Of a stretch of DNA of 43,056 bases, positions 33,723 through 40,512 are shown piece after piece. A program made the translations under genes and the position numbers. Numbering within the stretch: the stretch's first letter is position 1; each line of letters begins with the position of its first letter. This stretch comes from a virus. The notes beneath the pieces are model-generated. The model had not been told where the DNA came from. It searched no databases and worked only from the letters and a program-made list of their open reading frames with translations. The stretch lies in the IMG/VR virus record IMGVR_UViG_3300033153_004821, positions 1 through 43,056 of that record. The stretch is one strand, 5' to 3'.

Positions 33723-33792
33723 GCGGGTATACGGACTCGAACCGCCTCTCTCAACTGGATTGTTGAGCGTGTCCCTGTGTCACCTCACCCGC
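33723..33792 (-). tRNA. tRNA-like sequence with odd anticodon arm
   Basis: On the minus strand a 7-bp acceptor GCGGGTG/TACCCGC (one G-U) encloses a 3-bp D arm, a 6-bp anticodon stem CTCAAC/GTTGAG with a 6-base loop AATCCA, and a T arm with the exact B-box GGTTCGAGTCC. The T stem is weak, the variable region is only 3 bases and the total is 70. If the loop is read as T-CCA, the anticodon would be CCA (Trp), but the geometry is abnormal. It overlaps the end of a small reading frame. Possibly a degenerate tRNA. Confidence 0.4.
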
Positions 33793-33987
33793 ATTTTCGT
33801 TCATTTTCATGTATTTTAACGCATAATCTGCCATCAGTGAAACAACCGTTGCGTAATTGTGAATTTTCTCTTTTTTGCTGACTTCCAACATAGCCTCTCT
33901 CACTGTTTCGTAGCTATCTATGGATTCCAGCCAGTTTTCATCGCTGAGGATAGCACGTTTTTTTATCTCTTCCAGCGTTTCTTTGAC
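33751..33987 (-). CDS. Small helical protein without a standard start codon, 78 aa
   Basis: A 78-codon frame with clearly protein-like content: KETLEEIKKRAILSDENWLE, SYETVREAMLEVSKKEK, then YATVVSLMADYALKY. The 5' end has no ATG, GTG or TTG: the codon with proper spacing behind AGGATAAA is GTC at 33987-33985, just after the stop of the YiiX-like gene. A mutated start, a rare start, a frameshift from the gene before or the internal GTG could explain this. Its last codons run into the tRNA-like sequence. Confidence 0.5.
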   Translation of the reverse strand, partial: VKETLEEIKKRAILSDENWLESIDSYETVREAMLEVSKKEKIHNYATVVSLMADYALKYMKMNENAGEVTQGHAQQSS

Positions 33988-33988
33988 T

Positions 33989-34570
33989 TTATCCTAACTT
34001 CGCAAAATACGACCTCGCTATCATATCGCCAAGGTCAGGTGTCAGGTCGTGGGTTTCAAGTTTCACGGCGGCTAATATATCCCATACTTTTATTAGCCCG
34101 TCATAGCAGGCTCGGGTACACCACCGTTTGTCCTTATCGTATTTGATAACGTCAAACTTAGTAGCAAAACTAAGCAAGCCCATAAGGTCGTATTCCATAG
34201 CGCCGACACCATAATATACCGCGTTCGGAATAACACCCCAAATAGAGGGTGTATTTGTTGACATATCAGCCATTCGACAGTTCTCCGCCCATACAAGAGC
34301 TTCCTGCTCGGCGGTACAAGGGATTAGAACCGTATCCCAAAATTCGGGATGAGAGTATCCAATTAGCTTAAACCGGCAACACTTACAGTCATCCGCCATA
34401 GTCGCCGAAAAGCTATTGCCGCCATACCTATCCGAGTGCTGTATCTCTGTATGGGTATGTATAGGCGAGCGTAGCATTATCATCTTATCTATCAGCGTAA
34501 GCTCATAGCCGAATAGCTCCGCCCTGACTGCATTAAATGACCGCAGTTTCATGTATTTTATATCTCTCAT
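33989..34570 (-). CDS. YiiX-like permuted NlpC/P60 cysteine hydrolase
   Basis: A 193-residue protein with the order of the permuted papain-like YiiX/YebB group: IHTHTEIQHSD near residue 37 with the likely histidine and glutamate, FSATMADDCKCCRFKLIGY, WDTVLIPCTAEQE, then YDLMGLLSF and KRWCTRACYDGL near residue 155 with the likely catalytic cysteine. Such enzymes act on peptides, amides or lipids and occur in many phages. It might serve lysis or cell-wall modification. Start ATG after GAAGG. Confidence 0.65.
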   Translation of the reverse strand: MRDIKYMKLRSFNAVRAELFGYELTLIDKMIMLRSPIHTHTEIQHSDRYGGNSFSATMADDCKCCRFKLIGYSHPEFWDTVLIPCTAEQEALVWAENCRMADMSTNTPSIWGVIPNAVYYGVGAMEYDLMGLLSFATKFDVIKYDKDKRWCTRACYDGLIKVWDILAAVKLETHDLTPDLGDMIARSYFAKLG

Positions 34571-34612
34571 TTTTTACCTTCTTTCATCGCTTCTAAAAGT
34601 TATTCCAATTTG

Positions 34613-34807
34613 TTATTTAACTAAATATTCAAACCCAACCACATTAACAAACATCGCTCGAACGTATTCTTTGGTTGGAAATTTCTTGAAACAAAAATTA
34701 CCACCCAAAGGGGGCGAATATCCAAGTATGTTTATATATCTATAACGTCCGTCAAACTTTCCTAAATATTTACATCCCCATATTTTTGCTGGTTTTAATT
34801 GAGGCAT
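34613..34807 (-). CDS. Small hypothetical protein, 64 aa
   Basis: A 64-residue basic, aromatic-rich protein with KIWGCKYLGKFDGRYRYIN and a C-terminal FVNVVGFEYLVK. The ATG at 34807 follows AAAGGAA and lies inside the end of the preceding gene; longer starts upstream would overlap it fully. No family recognised. Confidence 0.55.
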   Translation of the reverse strand: MPQLKPAKIWGCKYLGKFDGRYRYINILGYSPPLGGNFCFKKFPTKEYVRAMFVNVVGFEYLVK

Positions 34808-34961
34808 TATTTTCCTTTCCATGGTCAAAATAATCTGATTCATTATCCCCTGCTTCTCTGCAATAAATGTCTTGTGTTGGATTAGAGACATCTCCACCAT
34901 TTACACAACTCGCATCACCGTCAAAATCATAGAAAAAGTATTGACACTCTTGACACCTCAT
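34770..34961 (-). CDS. Small cysteine-rich protein, 63 aa
   Basis: A 63-residue acidic protein starting MRCQECQYFFYDFDGDASC with a further cysteine near residue 34 (YCREAG), the CxxC plus C plus C pattern of small zinc-binding proteins. The ribosome site is AGGTGGA. Function unknown. Confidence 0.6.
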   Translation of the reverse strand: MRCQECQYFFYDFDGDASCVNGGDVSNPTQDIYCREAGDNESDYFDHGKENNASIKTSKNMGM

Positions 34962-34981
34962 TTTCCACCTGCTTTCAGGGA

Positions 34982-35194
34982 TTACATTGCTTCTTGTATT
35001 ATTTCATAACAACCTTCAAGGTCAGACTCAGCAGCGCTTACAATAATATCTTTAAGTTGGTTATTTTCTGCCTCAAGTTCGGCGATGCGGGCTTGCTGTC
35101 GCTGGTGTAATTTTCTTAATTTCCCCACCATCTCTTTGTCATTTGTAATACCCGCTGTCCTTACTTTAATTATAGTGTCAAATTCTTCGCTCAT
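34982..35194 (-). CDS. Small coiled-coil protein, 70 aa
   Basis: A 70-residue protein whose middle, about residues 20-52 (MVGKLRKLHQRQQARIAELE and on), is a clear coiled coil. It overlaps the lipoprotein gene by ATGA and so is coupled to it. A coiled coil next to a small lipoprotein recalls spanin pairs, but no membrane anchor is visible in this one, so that reading is weak. Confidence 0.62.
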   Translation of the reverse strand: MSEEFDTIIKVRTAGITNDKEMVGKLRKLHQRQQARIAELEAENNQLKDIIVSAAESDLEGCYEIIQEAM

Positions 35195-35439
35195 TTTTGC
35201 CCCCCGCCCACCTTAACGCTCGCCGCGCCAAGCTGGAAAGCTATCTCGGTGTCAGACAGCTGCTTTTCTATACCGACAGAGTAGCCCTCTGCGGTTTTAG
35301 TTAGCACCAGCTTGCCAATGCTCTGGTTGCCAAATCTGGTGTATTCCGCCGTGATGTCCTCGTTAAATAGCACGATATGGGTACACCCCGATACGCAAAC
35401 AGCCAGTGCCATTAGAGTTGTTAGTAGTAGTGTTTTCAT
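35191..35439 (-). CDS. Small lipoprotein, 82 aa
   Basis: An 82-residue protein with a lipoprotein signal: MKTLLLTTLMALAVCVSGC with lipobox VSGC and the acceptor cysteine at residue 19. The mature 63 residues are beta-like (FGNQSIGKLVLTKTAEGYSV). It may modify the cell surface, exclude other phages or be an outer-membrane spanin; no family decides this. It overlaps the zinc-ribbon gene by 4 bases upstream and the coiled-coil gene downstream. Confidence 0.7.
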   Translation of the reverse strand: MKTLLLTTLMALAVCVSGCTHIVLFNEDITAEYTRFGNQSIGKLVLTKTAEGYSVGIEKQLSDTEIAFQLGAASVKVGGGQK

Positions 35440-35645
35440 GGTAATTCCATTCCTTTCTTTTTACATTCTGCACAAATATTTTCTTCAAATACGGGAGATT
35501 CTTCATACATTTGACCCCCACACCTAAAACAGGGGATAACGGGTGGTTCATTTGGTTCATTATTGTCGCCCGTCGCTCTTGATTCTTCATACAATGCTTG
35601 CTCATATTCATCTTCGGAATAATAATCTACTCTTTCTACGCCCAT
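35436..35645 (-). CDS. Small zinc-ribbon-like protein, 69 aa
   Basis: A 69-residue protein, acidic in the first half (YYSEDEYEQALYEESRA) and with two CxxC pairs in the second half, PCFRCGG and ICAECKKKG, as in zinc ribbons. Small proteins like this are common among phage early genes and may bind nucleic acid or protein. AAAGGAATGGA precedes the start. Confidence 0.65.
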   Translation of the reverse strand: MGVERVDYYSEDEYEQALYEESRATGDNNEPNEPPVIPCFRCGGQMYEESPVFEENICAECKKKGMELP

Positions 35646-35663
35646 TTTATTCCATTCCTTTCT

Positions 35664-35834
35664 TTAGCATTTTTCATCATAAATTCGGTTGATAATTTCA
35701 ATTTGCCGTGGTGAGTAAATTTTTGGTGGATGGTCTATTAAATCAGCAATAAATTTAACTTCCCAAGAAGATAAATGCTTGCCAAACAAATCAATATGCT
35801 CAACTAATACTTTAGGACTATGTGTGTTTTTCAT
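35664..35834 (-). CDS. Small hypothetical protein, 56 aa
   Basis: A 56-residue protein with a helical content, SWEVKFIADLIDHPPKIYSP and RQIEIINRIYDEK, of the kind seen in short regulatory proteins. The ATG at 35834 follows AAGGAAGGAAA, preferred to an upstream in-frame start inside the preceding gene. No family recognised. Confidence 0.6.
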   Translation of the reverse strand: MKNTHSPKVLVEHIDLFGKHLSSWEVKFIADLIDHPPKIYSPRQIEIINRIYDEKC

Positions 35835-35866
35835 TGCTCTTTCCTTCCTTAAAGGTGGACGTCTGT

Positions 35867-36523
35867 TCAAGCATCATAAAACCCAAATGTCTTCATCCAG
35901 TCTACAAGCGATTTTACTCTCCATTCGTAAATCTTAATTTGTTCTGGTGTGTAACTATGTTCTTCGGCACATCGCCTGATATTTTCTTCCCACCACTTTA
36001 CTGGTTTAATAATGCAGCCTGATGCAATATAGCCAAGTTTATAAAAACCAATAGAATAACATACCCCTGAGTACCATAACGGGTACTTACTTTCGCAGTC
36101 GTTGCCGAGCTTGCAGCAATCGCCGAGTTCGCAGTAGTCGCCGAGTTCGCAGTAGTCGCCGAGTTTGCAGTAGTCGCCGAGTTTGCAGCCGTTGCCGAGT
36201 TTGCAGCCGTTGCCGAGGTCGCAGTAGTTGCCGAGGCTGCAGTCGTAGCCGAGTTTGCAGCAATCGCCGAGGCTGCAGCCATTGCCGAGTTTGCAGTAGT
36301 TGCCGAGTTTGCAGCCGTTGCCGAGTTTGCAGCCGTTGCCGAGTTTGCAGCCGTTGCCGAGTTTGCAGTAGTTGCCGAGGTCGCAGCCGTCGCCGATTAA
36401 GACATCCCTTCCTATCCACACACACACAGTTCCACATGGGGCTGTATATTTATCCCTGTCTTGCGTCCACGTTTTACGGAGTTCTTCGAGGCTTTCAATT
36501 TTAATTCCACCTACAGTAATCAT
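35867..36523 (-). CDS. Cysteine-ladder hexapeptide-repeat (left-handed beta-helix) protein
   Basis: A 218-residue protein. Residues 43-144 are 17 consecutive hexapeptides of the form (L/I)GxxCx, such as LGNGCK, LGNYCK and LGDYCE, giving 19 cysteines in 102 residues. An aliphatic residue followed by glycine every six residues is the left-handed beta-helix signature, as in acyltransferases, but with an unbroken cysteine column and no visible catalytic histidine. The N-terminal 42 residues and a C-terminal helical domain (KWWEENIRRCAEEHSY and on) flank it. It could bind metal, ice, DNA (as a mimic) or a partner surface. Ribosome site AAAGGA. Function unknown. Confidence 0.85.
   Translation of the reverse strand: MITVGGIKIESLEELRKTWTQDRDKYTAPCGTVCVWIGRDVLIGDGCDLGNYCKLGNGCKLGNGCKLGNGCKLGNYCKLGNGCSLGDCCKLGYDCSLGNYCDLGNGCKLGNGCKLGDYCKLGDYCELGDYCELGDCCKLGNDCESKYPLWYSGVCYSIGFYKLGYIASGCIIKPVKWWEENIRRCAEEHSYTPEQIKIYEWRVKSLVDWMKTFGFYDA
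36092..36397 (-). repeat. 18-bp tandem repeat coding for hexapeptides
   Basis: Seventeen imperfect 18-bp units of the type TTGCCGAG reading on the plus strand as GCCGAGTTTGCAGCCGTT encode the cysteine-ladder helix. All three minus-strand frames lack stops across it. Units differ mainly at the codons for the third and fourth residues of each hexapeptide. Gain or loss of units would lengthen or shorten the helix without a frameshift. Confidence 0.9.
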
Positions 36524-36540
36524 GTTTCCATTCCTTTCTT

Positions 36541-36975
36541 TTATATTTTTTTTATTCCTATTTCAGTTCTTGGCTTATTTGAATAAACTTTCCTTGTTGT
36601 CCCTTCACAGACAAGAGAATCATCACGCCAAAATACATTCGTTAAAGCATCCATAACCAGCTTGCGAAGATTATCAATGTCGGGCTTTTTCGTGTGGTTT
36701 ATCGGAGACGAGTCTTTTAGTTTTCCTGCATTTTTACCTGTGCCATAATGTCCCTTTGGCCTCGGCATGTAAAAATATAGGTCAACTCTCAGTGGGCAAT
36801 CTAAAAGTTTTTCAGGTGCTTGCTCTTGCACAACTGCCATTAAATTTCGTTTTGCCTTTGCTGAATTTGGGTCATCATATATCTGTACGAACTTACCGGC
36901 ATTTCTTGCCCTTGGCCTACCTTGTGCTTTGGGCGAACCCAATATCACTATCTGGTAATCATAATTATTATCCAT
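36541..36975 (-). CDS. rusA: RusA-family Holliday junction resolvase
   Basis: A 144-residue RusA-like endonuclease. It has SPKAQGRPRARNAG near residue 13, a central DLYFYMPRPKGHYG, then the active-site aspartates in KKPDIDNLRKLVMDAL near residue 98 and FWRDDSLVC near residue 115. RusA enzymes cut Holliday junctions, resolving recombination or replication branches before packaging. It fits with the RecT and Rad50-like genes. The start lies inside the end of a small gene. Confidence 0.92.
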   Translation of the reverse strand: MDNNYDYQIVILGSPKAQGRPRARNAGKFVQIYDDPNSAKAKRNLMAVVQEQAPEKLLDCPLRVDLYFYMPRPKGHYGTGKNAGKLKDSSPINHTKKPDIDNLRKLVMDALTNVFWRDDSLVCEGTTRKVYSNKPRTEIGIKKI

Positions 36976-37108
36976 TTCCTACTCCTAACAGAGCTTTTTT
37001 TAACGATAAATCTTCAAAATTTCGCTTAGTCTCATCAGCCCGCCATCTCATGTCCGCAATCATCCATTTAAGAGTGTCAATTGTCCGTTTCCTCATACTT
37101 TCGTGCAT
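36968..37108 (-). CDS. Small helical protein between dnaC-like and rusA, 46 aa
   Basis: A 46-residue frame, MHESMRKRTIDTLKWMIADM and a basic helix after it. GGAGAGG lies 7 bases before its ATG at 37108. It overlaps the DnaC-like gene end by 16 bases and the RusA start by 8, as expected for a packed operon. Too short for a family call; it could also serve mainly to couple translation. Confidence 0.55.
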   Translation of the reverse strand: MHESMRKRTIDTLKWMIADMRWRADETKRNFEDLSLKKALLGVGNG

Positions 37109-37881
37109 CGCTTATCCTCTCCGCCAGTTCCAACCCATCTGAACAAACTTAGTCTGCTGGCTATACGCTCATCAAAACTTGCTGCAAGATTTTGGCGTGA
37201 TTTATTCGTACTGATAAATGTCGGCTTGCACGCCTCTAACCTGCTATCAAGCAATACATAAAACGTTCGCAAACTAAAATCACTTTCGTTTTTGCCGATT
37301 GACGTGGTAGAACCAACGTCCTCGACAATCAAGTAATCACAGTCAATCAGCGGTCGGATCACATCAAGCTCAGTTTTTTTATTTCCCTGCTTGTAGGTGT
37401 CTCTGATTTGCAGACAAAGCATTTCGTAGGTAATTCGCTTTACGGACTTACGTGTCAAGATTAAATGCCGTGCCAACGCCGAAAGTGCATAACTCTTTCC
37501 CCTTCCGACTGGCCCGTAAAGCACAAGTCCGATTTTCAGATCATAACTAAATATGGCGACACGGAAAGCTGCACTTAAATTACGAAGATGAGCATTGGCG
37601 AAAAGCTTCGGGATAACTCTGCCTAAAGCTTGTCGCATCCGTGCGACTTTAGCCCTCCGTGATTGGCGTAACGACTGCTTTGCCTGATCAGCTTTTAATT
37701 TGTTCGCACAGACTGGACAACTTTCGGATGTAAACCATCTACCCGCAAGTTCTTTTGGCTTAATCTCAGCACCGCAAGCACAAACAGCTATTTCAGGATG
37801 TTGGGATAAGTTCCTCGTCCCAACGCTGCTCGTTAAGACTTGGCCGACTGTTTGTATTTCCTGTTCGTTTACTTTTTGCAT
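37093..37881 (-). CDS. DnaC-like helicase loader ATPase
   Basis: A 262-residue protein. A zinc-finger-like N-terminal part has VCACGAEIKP and SCPVCANK (about residues 35-60), and an AAA+ domain follows with Walker A LYGPVGRGKS near residue 122 and Walker B YLIVEDVG near residue 175, then sensor-like FISTNKSRQNL. It would load the host replicative helicase at the phage origin. The ATG at 37881 follows GGAG by 10 bases, overlapping the initiator gene by 89 bases; a later start would lose the cysteines. No phage helicase is seen, so the host helicase is probably used. Confidence 0.85.
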   Translation of the reverse strand: MQKVNEQEIQTVGQVLTSSVGTRNLSQHPEIAVCACGAEIKPKELAGRWFTSESCPVCANKLKADQAKQSLRQSRRAKVARMRQALGRVIPKLFANAHLRNLSAAFRVAIFSYDLKIGLVLYGPVGRGKSYALSALARHLILTRKSVKRITYEMLCLQIRDTYKQGNKKTELDVIRPLIDCDYLIVEDVGSTTSIGKNESDFSLRTFYVLLDSRLEACKPTFISTNKSRQNLAASFDERIASRLSLFRWVGTGGEDKRCTKV

Positions 37882-38629
37882 CCTTCTGCATCTCCAATCT
37901 ATCAAATTGCTTTCGTAGCTTGTTTGTTGACAAAATATTACTCTGCCAAAAATCGTCCTGTTGACACCACTTGATAACAGCTTCAATTCGTGTTGGGGTT
38001 CGATTATCAAGGCGTATCATCTTGTCAATATGACTTGACCACGTTTGCAAGTTTGGTTCTTTGAAATCTGGTTTGCTTTTTTTAATCTCATCAAGTAGCA
38101 ATGAAGCGAGTCGAAACTCATCTGAGTTTTGACAATATTTATTATCTGTAGTTGTATCTGTAGTTGTATCTGTAGTTGATGAGACGTTTTCGTTACGTGT
38201 ACGTAACGTGTTTGTATCCGTGTTCGTAACAGCTTCTTGCGTTGCTGGGGTTGCCTTATCTTGGTTTTCGGGGTAATAAGCAGGAAAACGCACATCTGGG
38301 TTAATATCTTTACGTAGGTGTTTCTTGCATTTTTTTACGTGAATATAAGTCTCTTTACCTACGCTATATAGCAAAATTAGCTGTGCTTTGACCAATTCTT
38401 GAACCCATTTTGCAATTTTTCTTTCAGAAACTTGTTTGTTTTTCATTCTTTCTGCAAAAAGTTTGCACATAATTAGTGTAGAATTGCCGTCAAAATTCGC
38501 TCCGTCATCACATTTAGCGATAAGTCTTGTGAACAAAGTTTCTGCTTCAAAGCTCACTGAATTAACCTTTTTGCTGTCTGGGTAATTGCATAAAAGCGGG
38601 TTCCATGGTTCACGTTTTTGTTTAGCCAT
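37793..38629 (-). CDS. Phage replication initiator-like protein
   Basis: A 278-residue protein. The N-terminal 110 residues look like a winged-helix DNA-binding domain (SFEAETLFTRLIAKCDDG, QVSERKIAKWVQEL, IHVKKCKKHLR). A Thr/Asp-rich low-complexity linker (about 130-165) is encoded by DNA repeats, and a C-terminal helical domain (about 170-245) has RIEAVIKWCQQDDFWQSNIL, as in DnaD-like or replisome-organiser proteins. Immediately before a DnaC-type loader this is the O-P arrangement of lambda. It likely binds the repeats in its own gene. Confidence 0.8.
   Translation of the reverse strand: MAKQKREPWNPLLCNYPDSKKVNSVSFEAETLFTRLIAKCDDGANFDGNSTLIMCKLFAERMKNKQVSERKIAKWVQELVKAQLILLYSVGKETYIHVKKCKKHLRKDINPDVRFPAYYPENQDKATPATQEAVTNTDTNTLRTRNENVSSTTDTTTDTTTDNKYCQNSDEFRLASLLLDEIKKSKPDFKEPNLQTWSSHIDKMIRLDNRTPTRIEAVIKWCQQDDFWQSNILSTNKLRKQFDRLEMQKDAKSKRTGNTNSRPSLNEQRWDEELIPTS
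38143..38178. repeat. Three 12-bp iterons inside the initiator gene, candidate origin
   Basis: TATCTGTAGTTG is repeated three times exactly, head to tail, in the linker of the initiator gene. Together with the palindrome 14 bp further on, this resembles lambda, whose origin lies in gene O. The repeat also encodes TDTTTDTTT, so protein-level repetition could be the cause, but the exact DNA identity favours a site. Confidence 0.6.
38192..38207. promoter_or_regulatory. Inverted repeat near the iterons
   Basis: GTTACGT-GT-ACGTAAC has perfect 7-bp arms and a 2-base centre. It lies just beyond the iterons within the initiator gene and is a plausible additional binding or opening element of the origin. 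Confidence 0.5.
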
Positions 38630-38650
38630 TCTTATTCCTACCCTGAAAAT

Positions 38651-38818
38651 TTACTCAAAAGTTCTTTTGAATCGTTCTGCGTACTCGTCCAAATCCTTGA
38701 TAGCTACTCCTGTCATAAACAACCAAAATCTGTGCTCCATCACATCTAAAGTTATTCTAACTTTTGGTGCTTTTCTACGTTTACTTATCTTTTTCCGGAC
38801 TTGGACGAGTCTGCTCAT
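38651..38818 (-). CDS. Small basic protein, 55 aa
   Basis: A 55-residue very basic protein (VRKKISKRRKAPKVRIT) with a C-terminal helix ending EYAERFKRTF. The ATG at 38818 lies just after the upstream stop; an earlier in-frame start would overlap that gene by 41 bases. It may bind nucleic acid, given its charge and its place before the initiator. No family recognised. Confidence 0.55.
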   Translation of the reverse strand: MSRLVQVRKKISKRRKAPKVRITLDVMEHRFWLFMTGVAIKDLDEYAERFKRTFE

Positions 38819-38822
38819 TTGA

Positions 38823-39047
38823 TTATTCTTCTTCAAAATCAAACTCACTTTGAATCGGGTCAATCGTAATTGTTACCGCATCTTCATTTTGGATTATGCG
38901 ACTGATTTTTTCGCACTGCTCGGGTGATAATTGCAATCCCTCAAAGTTGAGCTTGCAACCTTTGGCCTCAATCTTGCAGTCCTTAATTTTTGCCACTCCT
39001 GCGATACTGTAAACATTGGTTTTTGGCATTGTTTCTGTTTCTGTCAT
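38823..39047 (-). CDS. Small acidic protein, 74 aa
   Basis: A 74-residue protein with a beta-like start (VYSIAGVAKIKDCKIEAKGC), a short helix with SPEQCEKISRIIQ, and an acidic tail. AAGGAG lies 7-8 bases before the ATG. Function unknown. Confidence 0.6.
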   Translation of the reverse strand: MTETETMPKTNVYSIAGVAKIKDCKIEAKGCKLNFEGLQLSPEQCEKISRIIQNEDAVTITIDPIQSEFDFEEE

Positions 39048-39099
39048 TTTAATACTCCTTTCAATTGTTAAAAAAACGAGCAGGCAGTGAGCTACGTAC

Positions 39100-39594
39100 T
39101 CACATTAACCTGCTCGCCGTTCGGGAAGGAACTCGTTTTGTTATTTCAGGCCTTTTAGCCTCCAGTCTTTTTCTGTCCATTAGCAGCCAGTGTTCAGCCA
39201 CCCAAAGGACGTTATCAATATATTTAGAACACAAATACTTATCTTGCTTTGACAGTGTTATATTATTCCCGTCATCGTCAATTTTTGAACAGTGTTTTTT
39301 CAGCCATTCATGCGTATCTTCTTTTTCGTAAGGTCGCTCGAAGGCCATATCTCCGTGGCCCAGGGTGACCGTCCACCCGATGTTATTAAGCTCTTTGGTT
39401 ATCTCAAGAACCAAAAACCCCCAATAGTACCCAAGTTGCTGGTTTGATTTTGCTCCGTGCGGAGTTCGATGTCTCTCAATGCCTCGGTAACCGTCTGGTT
39501 TACCGTTAAGGTATGTAGCTCTTTGTGCGGGGTCGTCGTAATATATACGGGCGTTTCTGACCTCGTAACTAAATTCTGTGATTGATGTAGGCAC
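39100..39594 (-). CDS. NinB/Orf-like recombination-region protein
   Basis: A 164-residue protein. KSNQQLGYYWGFLVLEITKEL near residue 49 followed by EDTHEWLKKHCSK near residue 92 is a pattern seen in phage proteins of the NinB and related group found with RecT genes, some of which bind single-stranded DNA and help recombinases. The match is by pattern only. It overlaps the MBL-fold gene by 26 bases. Confidence 0.5.
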   Translation of the reverse strand: MPTSITEFSYEVRNARIYYDDPAQRATYLNGKPDGYRGIERHRTPHGAKSNQQLGYYWGFLVLEITKELNNIGWTVTLGHGDMAFERPYEKEDTHEWLKKHCSKIDDDGNNITLSKQDKYLCSKYIDNVLWVAEHWLLMDRKRLEAKRPEITKRVPSRTASRLM

Positions 39595-40330
39595 TTTCGA
39601 CTATCCTTGTCTCTATAAAAAATCGTTCTTCAAATTCCTTTTTGGCTTGTGCCTTGTCGATATTATCGCCGCTCATATGCAGCAGGTGTATTTCTCGACA
39701 TTTACTCAGATCAACAAACTGCTGCAAATATCTCATGGCCTCTTGCTTTTCCATATGACTTGTTAAAAGTCGTTTCGCTAATGTCTCATTTACTTTTGTC
39801 AATCCCTCTTCTTTAAGCTGGTCTTCATCGGTATATAGCCGGTGTTCGAGTACATCCCTATCGTATCCGCACTCAATAGCGATGAGGGTGAATGGATACT
39901 TAAAACGTTGCTTTATATGGCTTGTATCCGTGGCAAAGAAAAGAAACTCATTATCTGCCCTGATGACAAAACCCAAAGGCTCCGCTGCATCGTGATTTAT
40001 GCCAAAGCATAGGACATCAAAGTCTTTCAGGCGTATTAGTGTTTTGTCGCTGACAACATTTACCTTTCGGCCAGTAATACTAAGAGCATCAGCCGTCCCT
40101 TTGCTGGCATAAACATCAATACCAGCCCGCATGATCTCTTTAATTGCTTTGCTGTGGTCTTGGTGTTCGTGTGTTACTAAACAGCCTACAATACCGTTTA
40201 CGTTGTAATTCAGGGCCTTCTGTAGCTTAGACCAAGTAACACCGCACTCTATAAGTAGTCGTTTACCGCTGTTGGCCGTAACCTCATATAAATTACCACC
40301 CGAACCAGAATAATGTTGAACAAAAGTCAT
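39569..40330 (-). CDS. MBL-fold hydrolase, possible nuclease
   Basis: A 253-residue metallo-beta-lactamase-fold protein. THEHQDHSK near residue 53 is the HxHxDH metal motif; NHDAAEP (about residue 112), ATDTSHIK (about 133) and a late LLHMSGDN histidine complete the usual set. The type is that of YycJ/PhnP-like phosphodiesterases and nucleases. MBL-fold proteins are often found with RecT in phages and may supply the exonuclease. Here no other exonuclease is seen in the recombination module. Substrate not shown. Confidence 0.82.
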   Translation of the reverse strand: MTFVQHYSGSGGNLYEVTANSGKRLLIECGVTWSKLQKALNYNVNGIVGCLVTHEHQDHSKAIKEIMRAGIDVYASKGTADALSITGRKVNVVSDKTLIRLKDFDVLCFGINHDAAEPLGFVIRADNEFLFFATDTSHIKQRFKYPFTLIAIECGYDRDVLEHRLYTDEDQLKEEGLTKVNETLAKRLLTSHMEKQEAMRYLQQFVDLSKCREIHLLHMSGDNIDKAQAKKEFEERFFIETRIVESAYINHRI

Positions 40331-40503
40331 TCAGCTAACTCCAAGCCAAAATGCTCTACTGCTGCATTTTCTCCTATTTCGTTTAATAAATCTTCAATGC
40401 CCAAGTAATTAACCACGTCCGATATATCAATCTCATCAAGCACAAGTTCAGGGTCAACATCACATTCGATAGTTATGTTATTTATCACTGCCACTTTAAC
40501 CAT
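40327..40503 (-). CDS. Small acidic protein, 58 aa
   Basis: A 58-residue acidic protein, starting VKVAVINNITIECDVDPELV and ending in helices with EDLLNEIGENAAVEHFG. The ATG at 40503 has AAAGG directly before it; a GTG 9 bases later has better spacing. An upstream in-frame extension would cross the tRNA-like element and is not used. It overlaps the MBL-fold gene by ATGA. Confidence 0.58.
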   Translation of the reverse strand: MVKVAVINNITIECDVDPELVLDEIDISDVVNYLGIEDLLNEIGENAAVEHFGLELAE

Positions 40504-40512
40504 CCTTTCAAT

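Noticed and set aside
36092-36397. Possible CRISPR array
   Set aside because: The unit is 18 bp, contiguous and coding, with no spacers of constant length and no cas genes.
35998-36437. Two further minus-strand frames across the 18-bp repeats (Ala/Ser/Thr-rich and Arg/Leu/Gln-rich)
   Set aside because: They are open only because the repeat unit has no stop in any frame. The hexapeptide frame has the ribosome site, flanking domains and a sensible fold.
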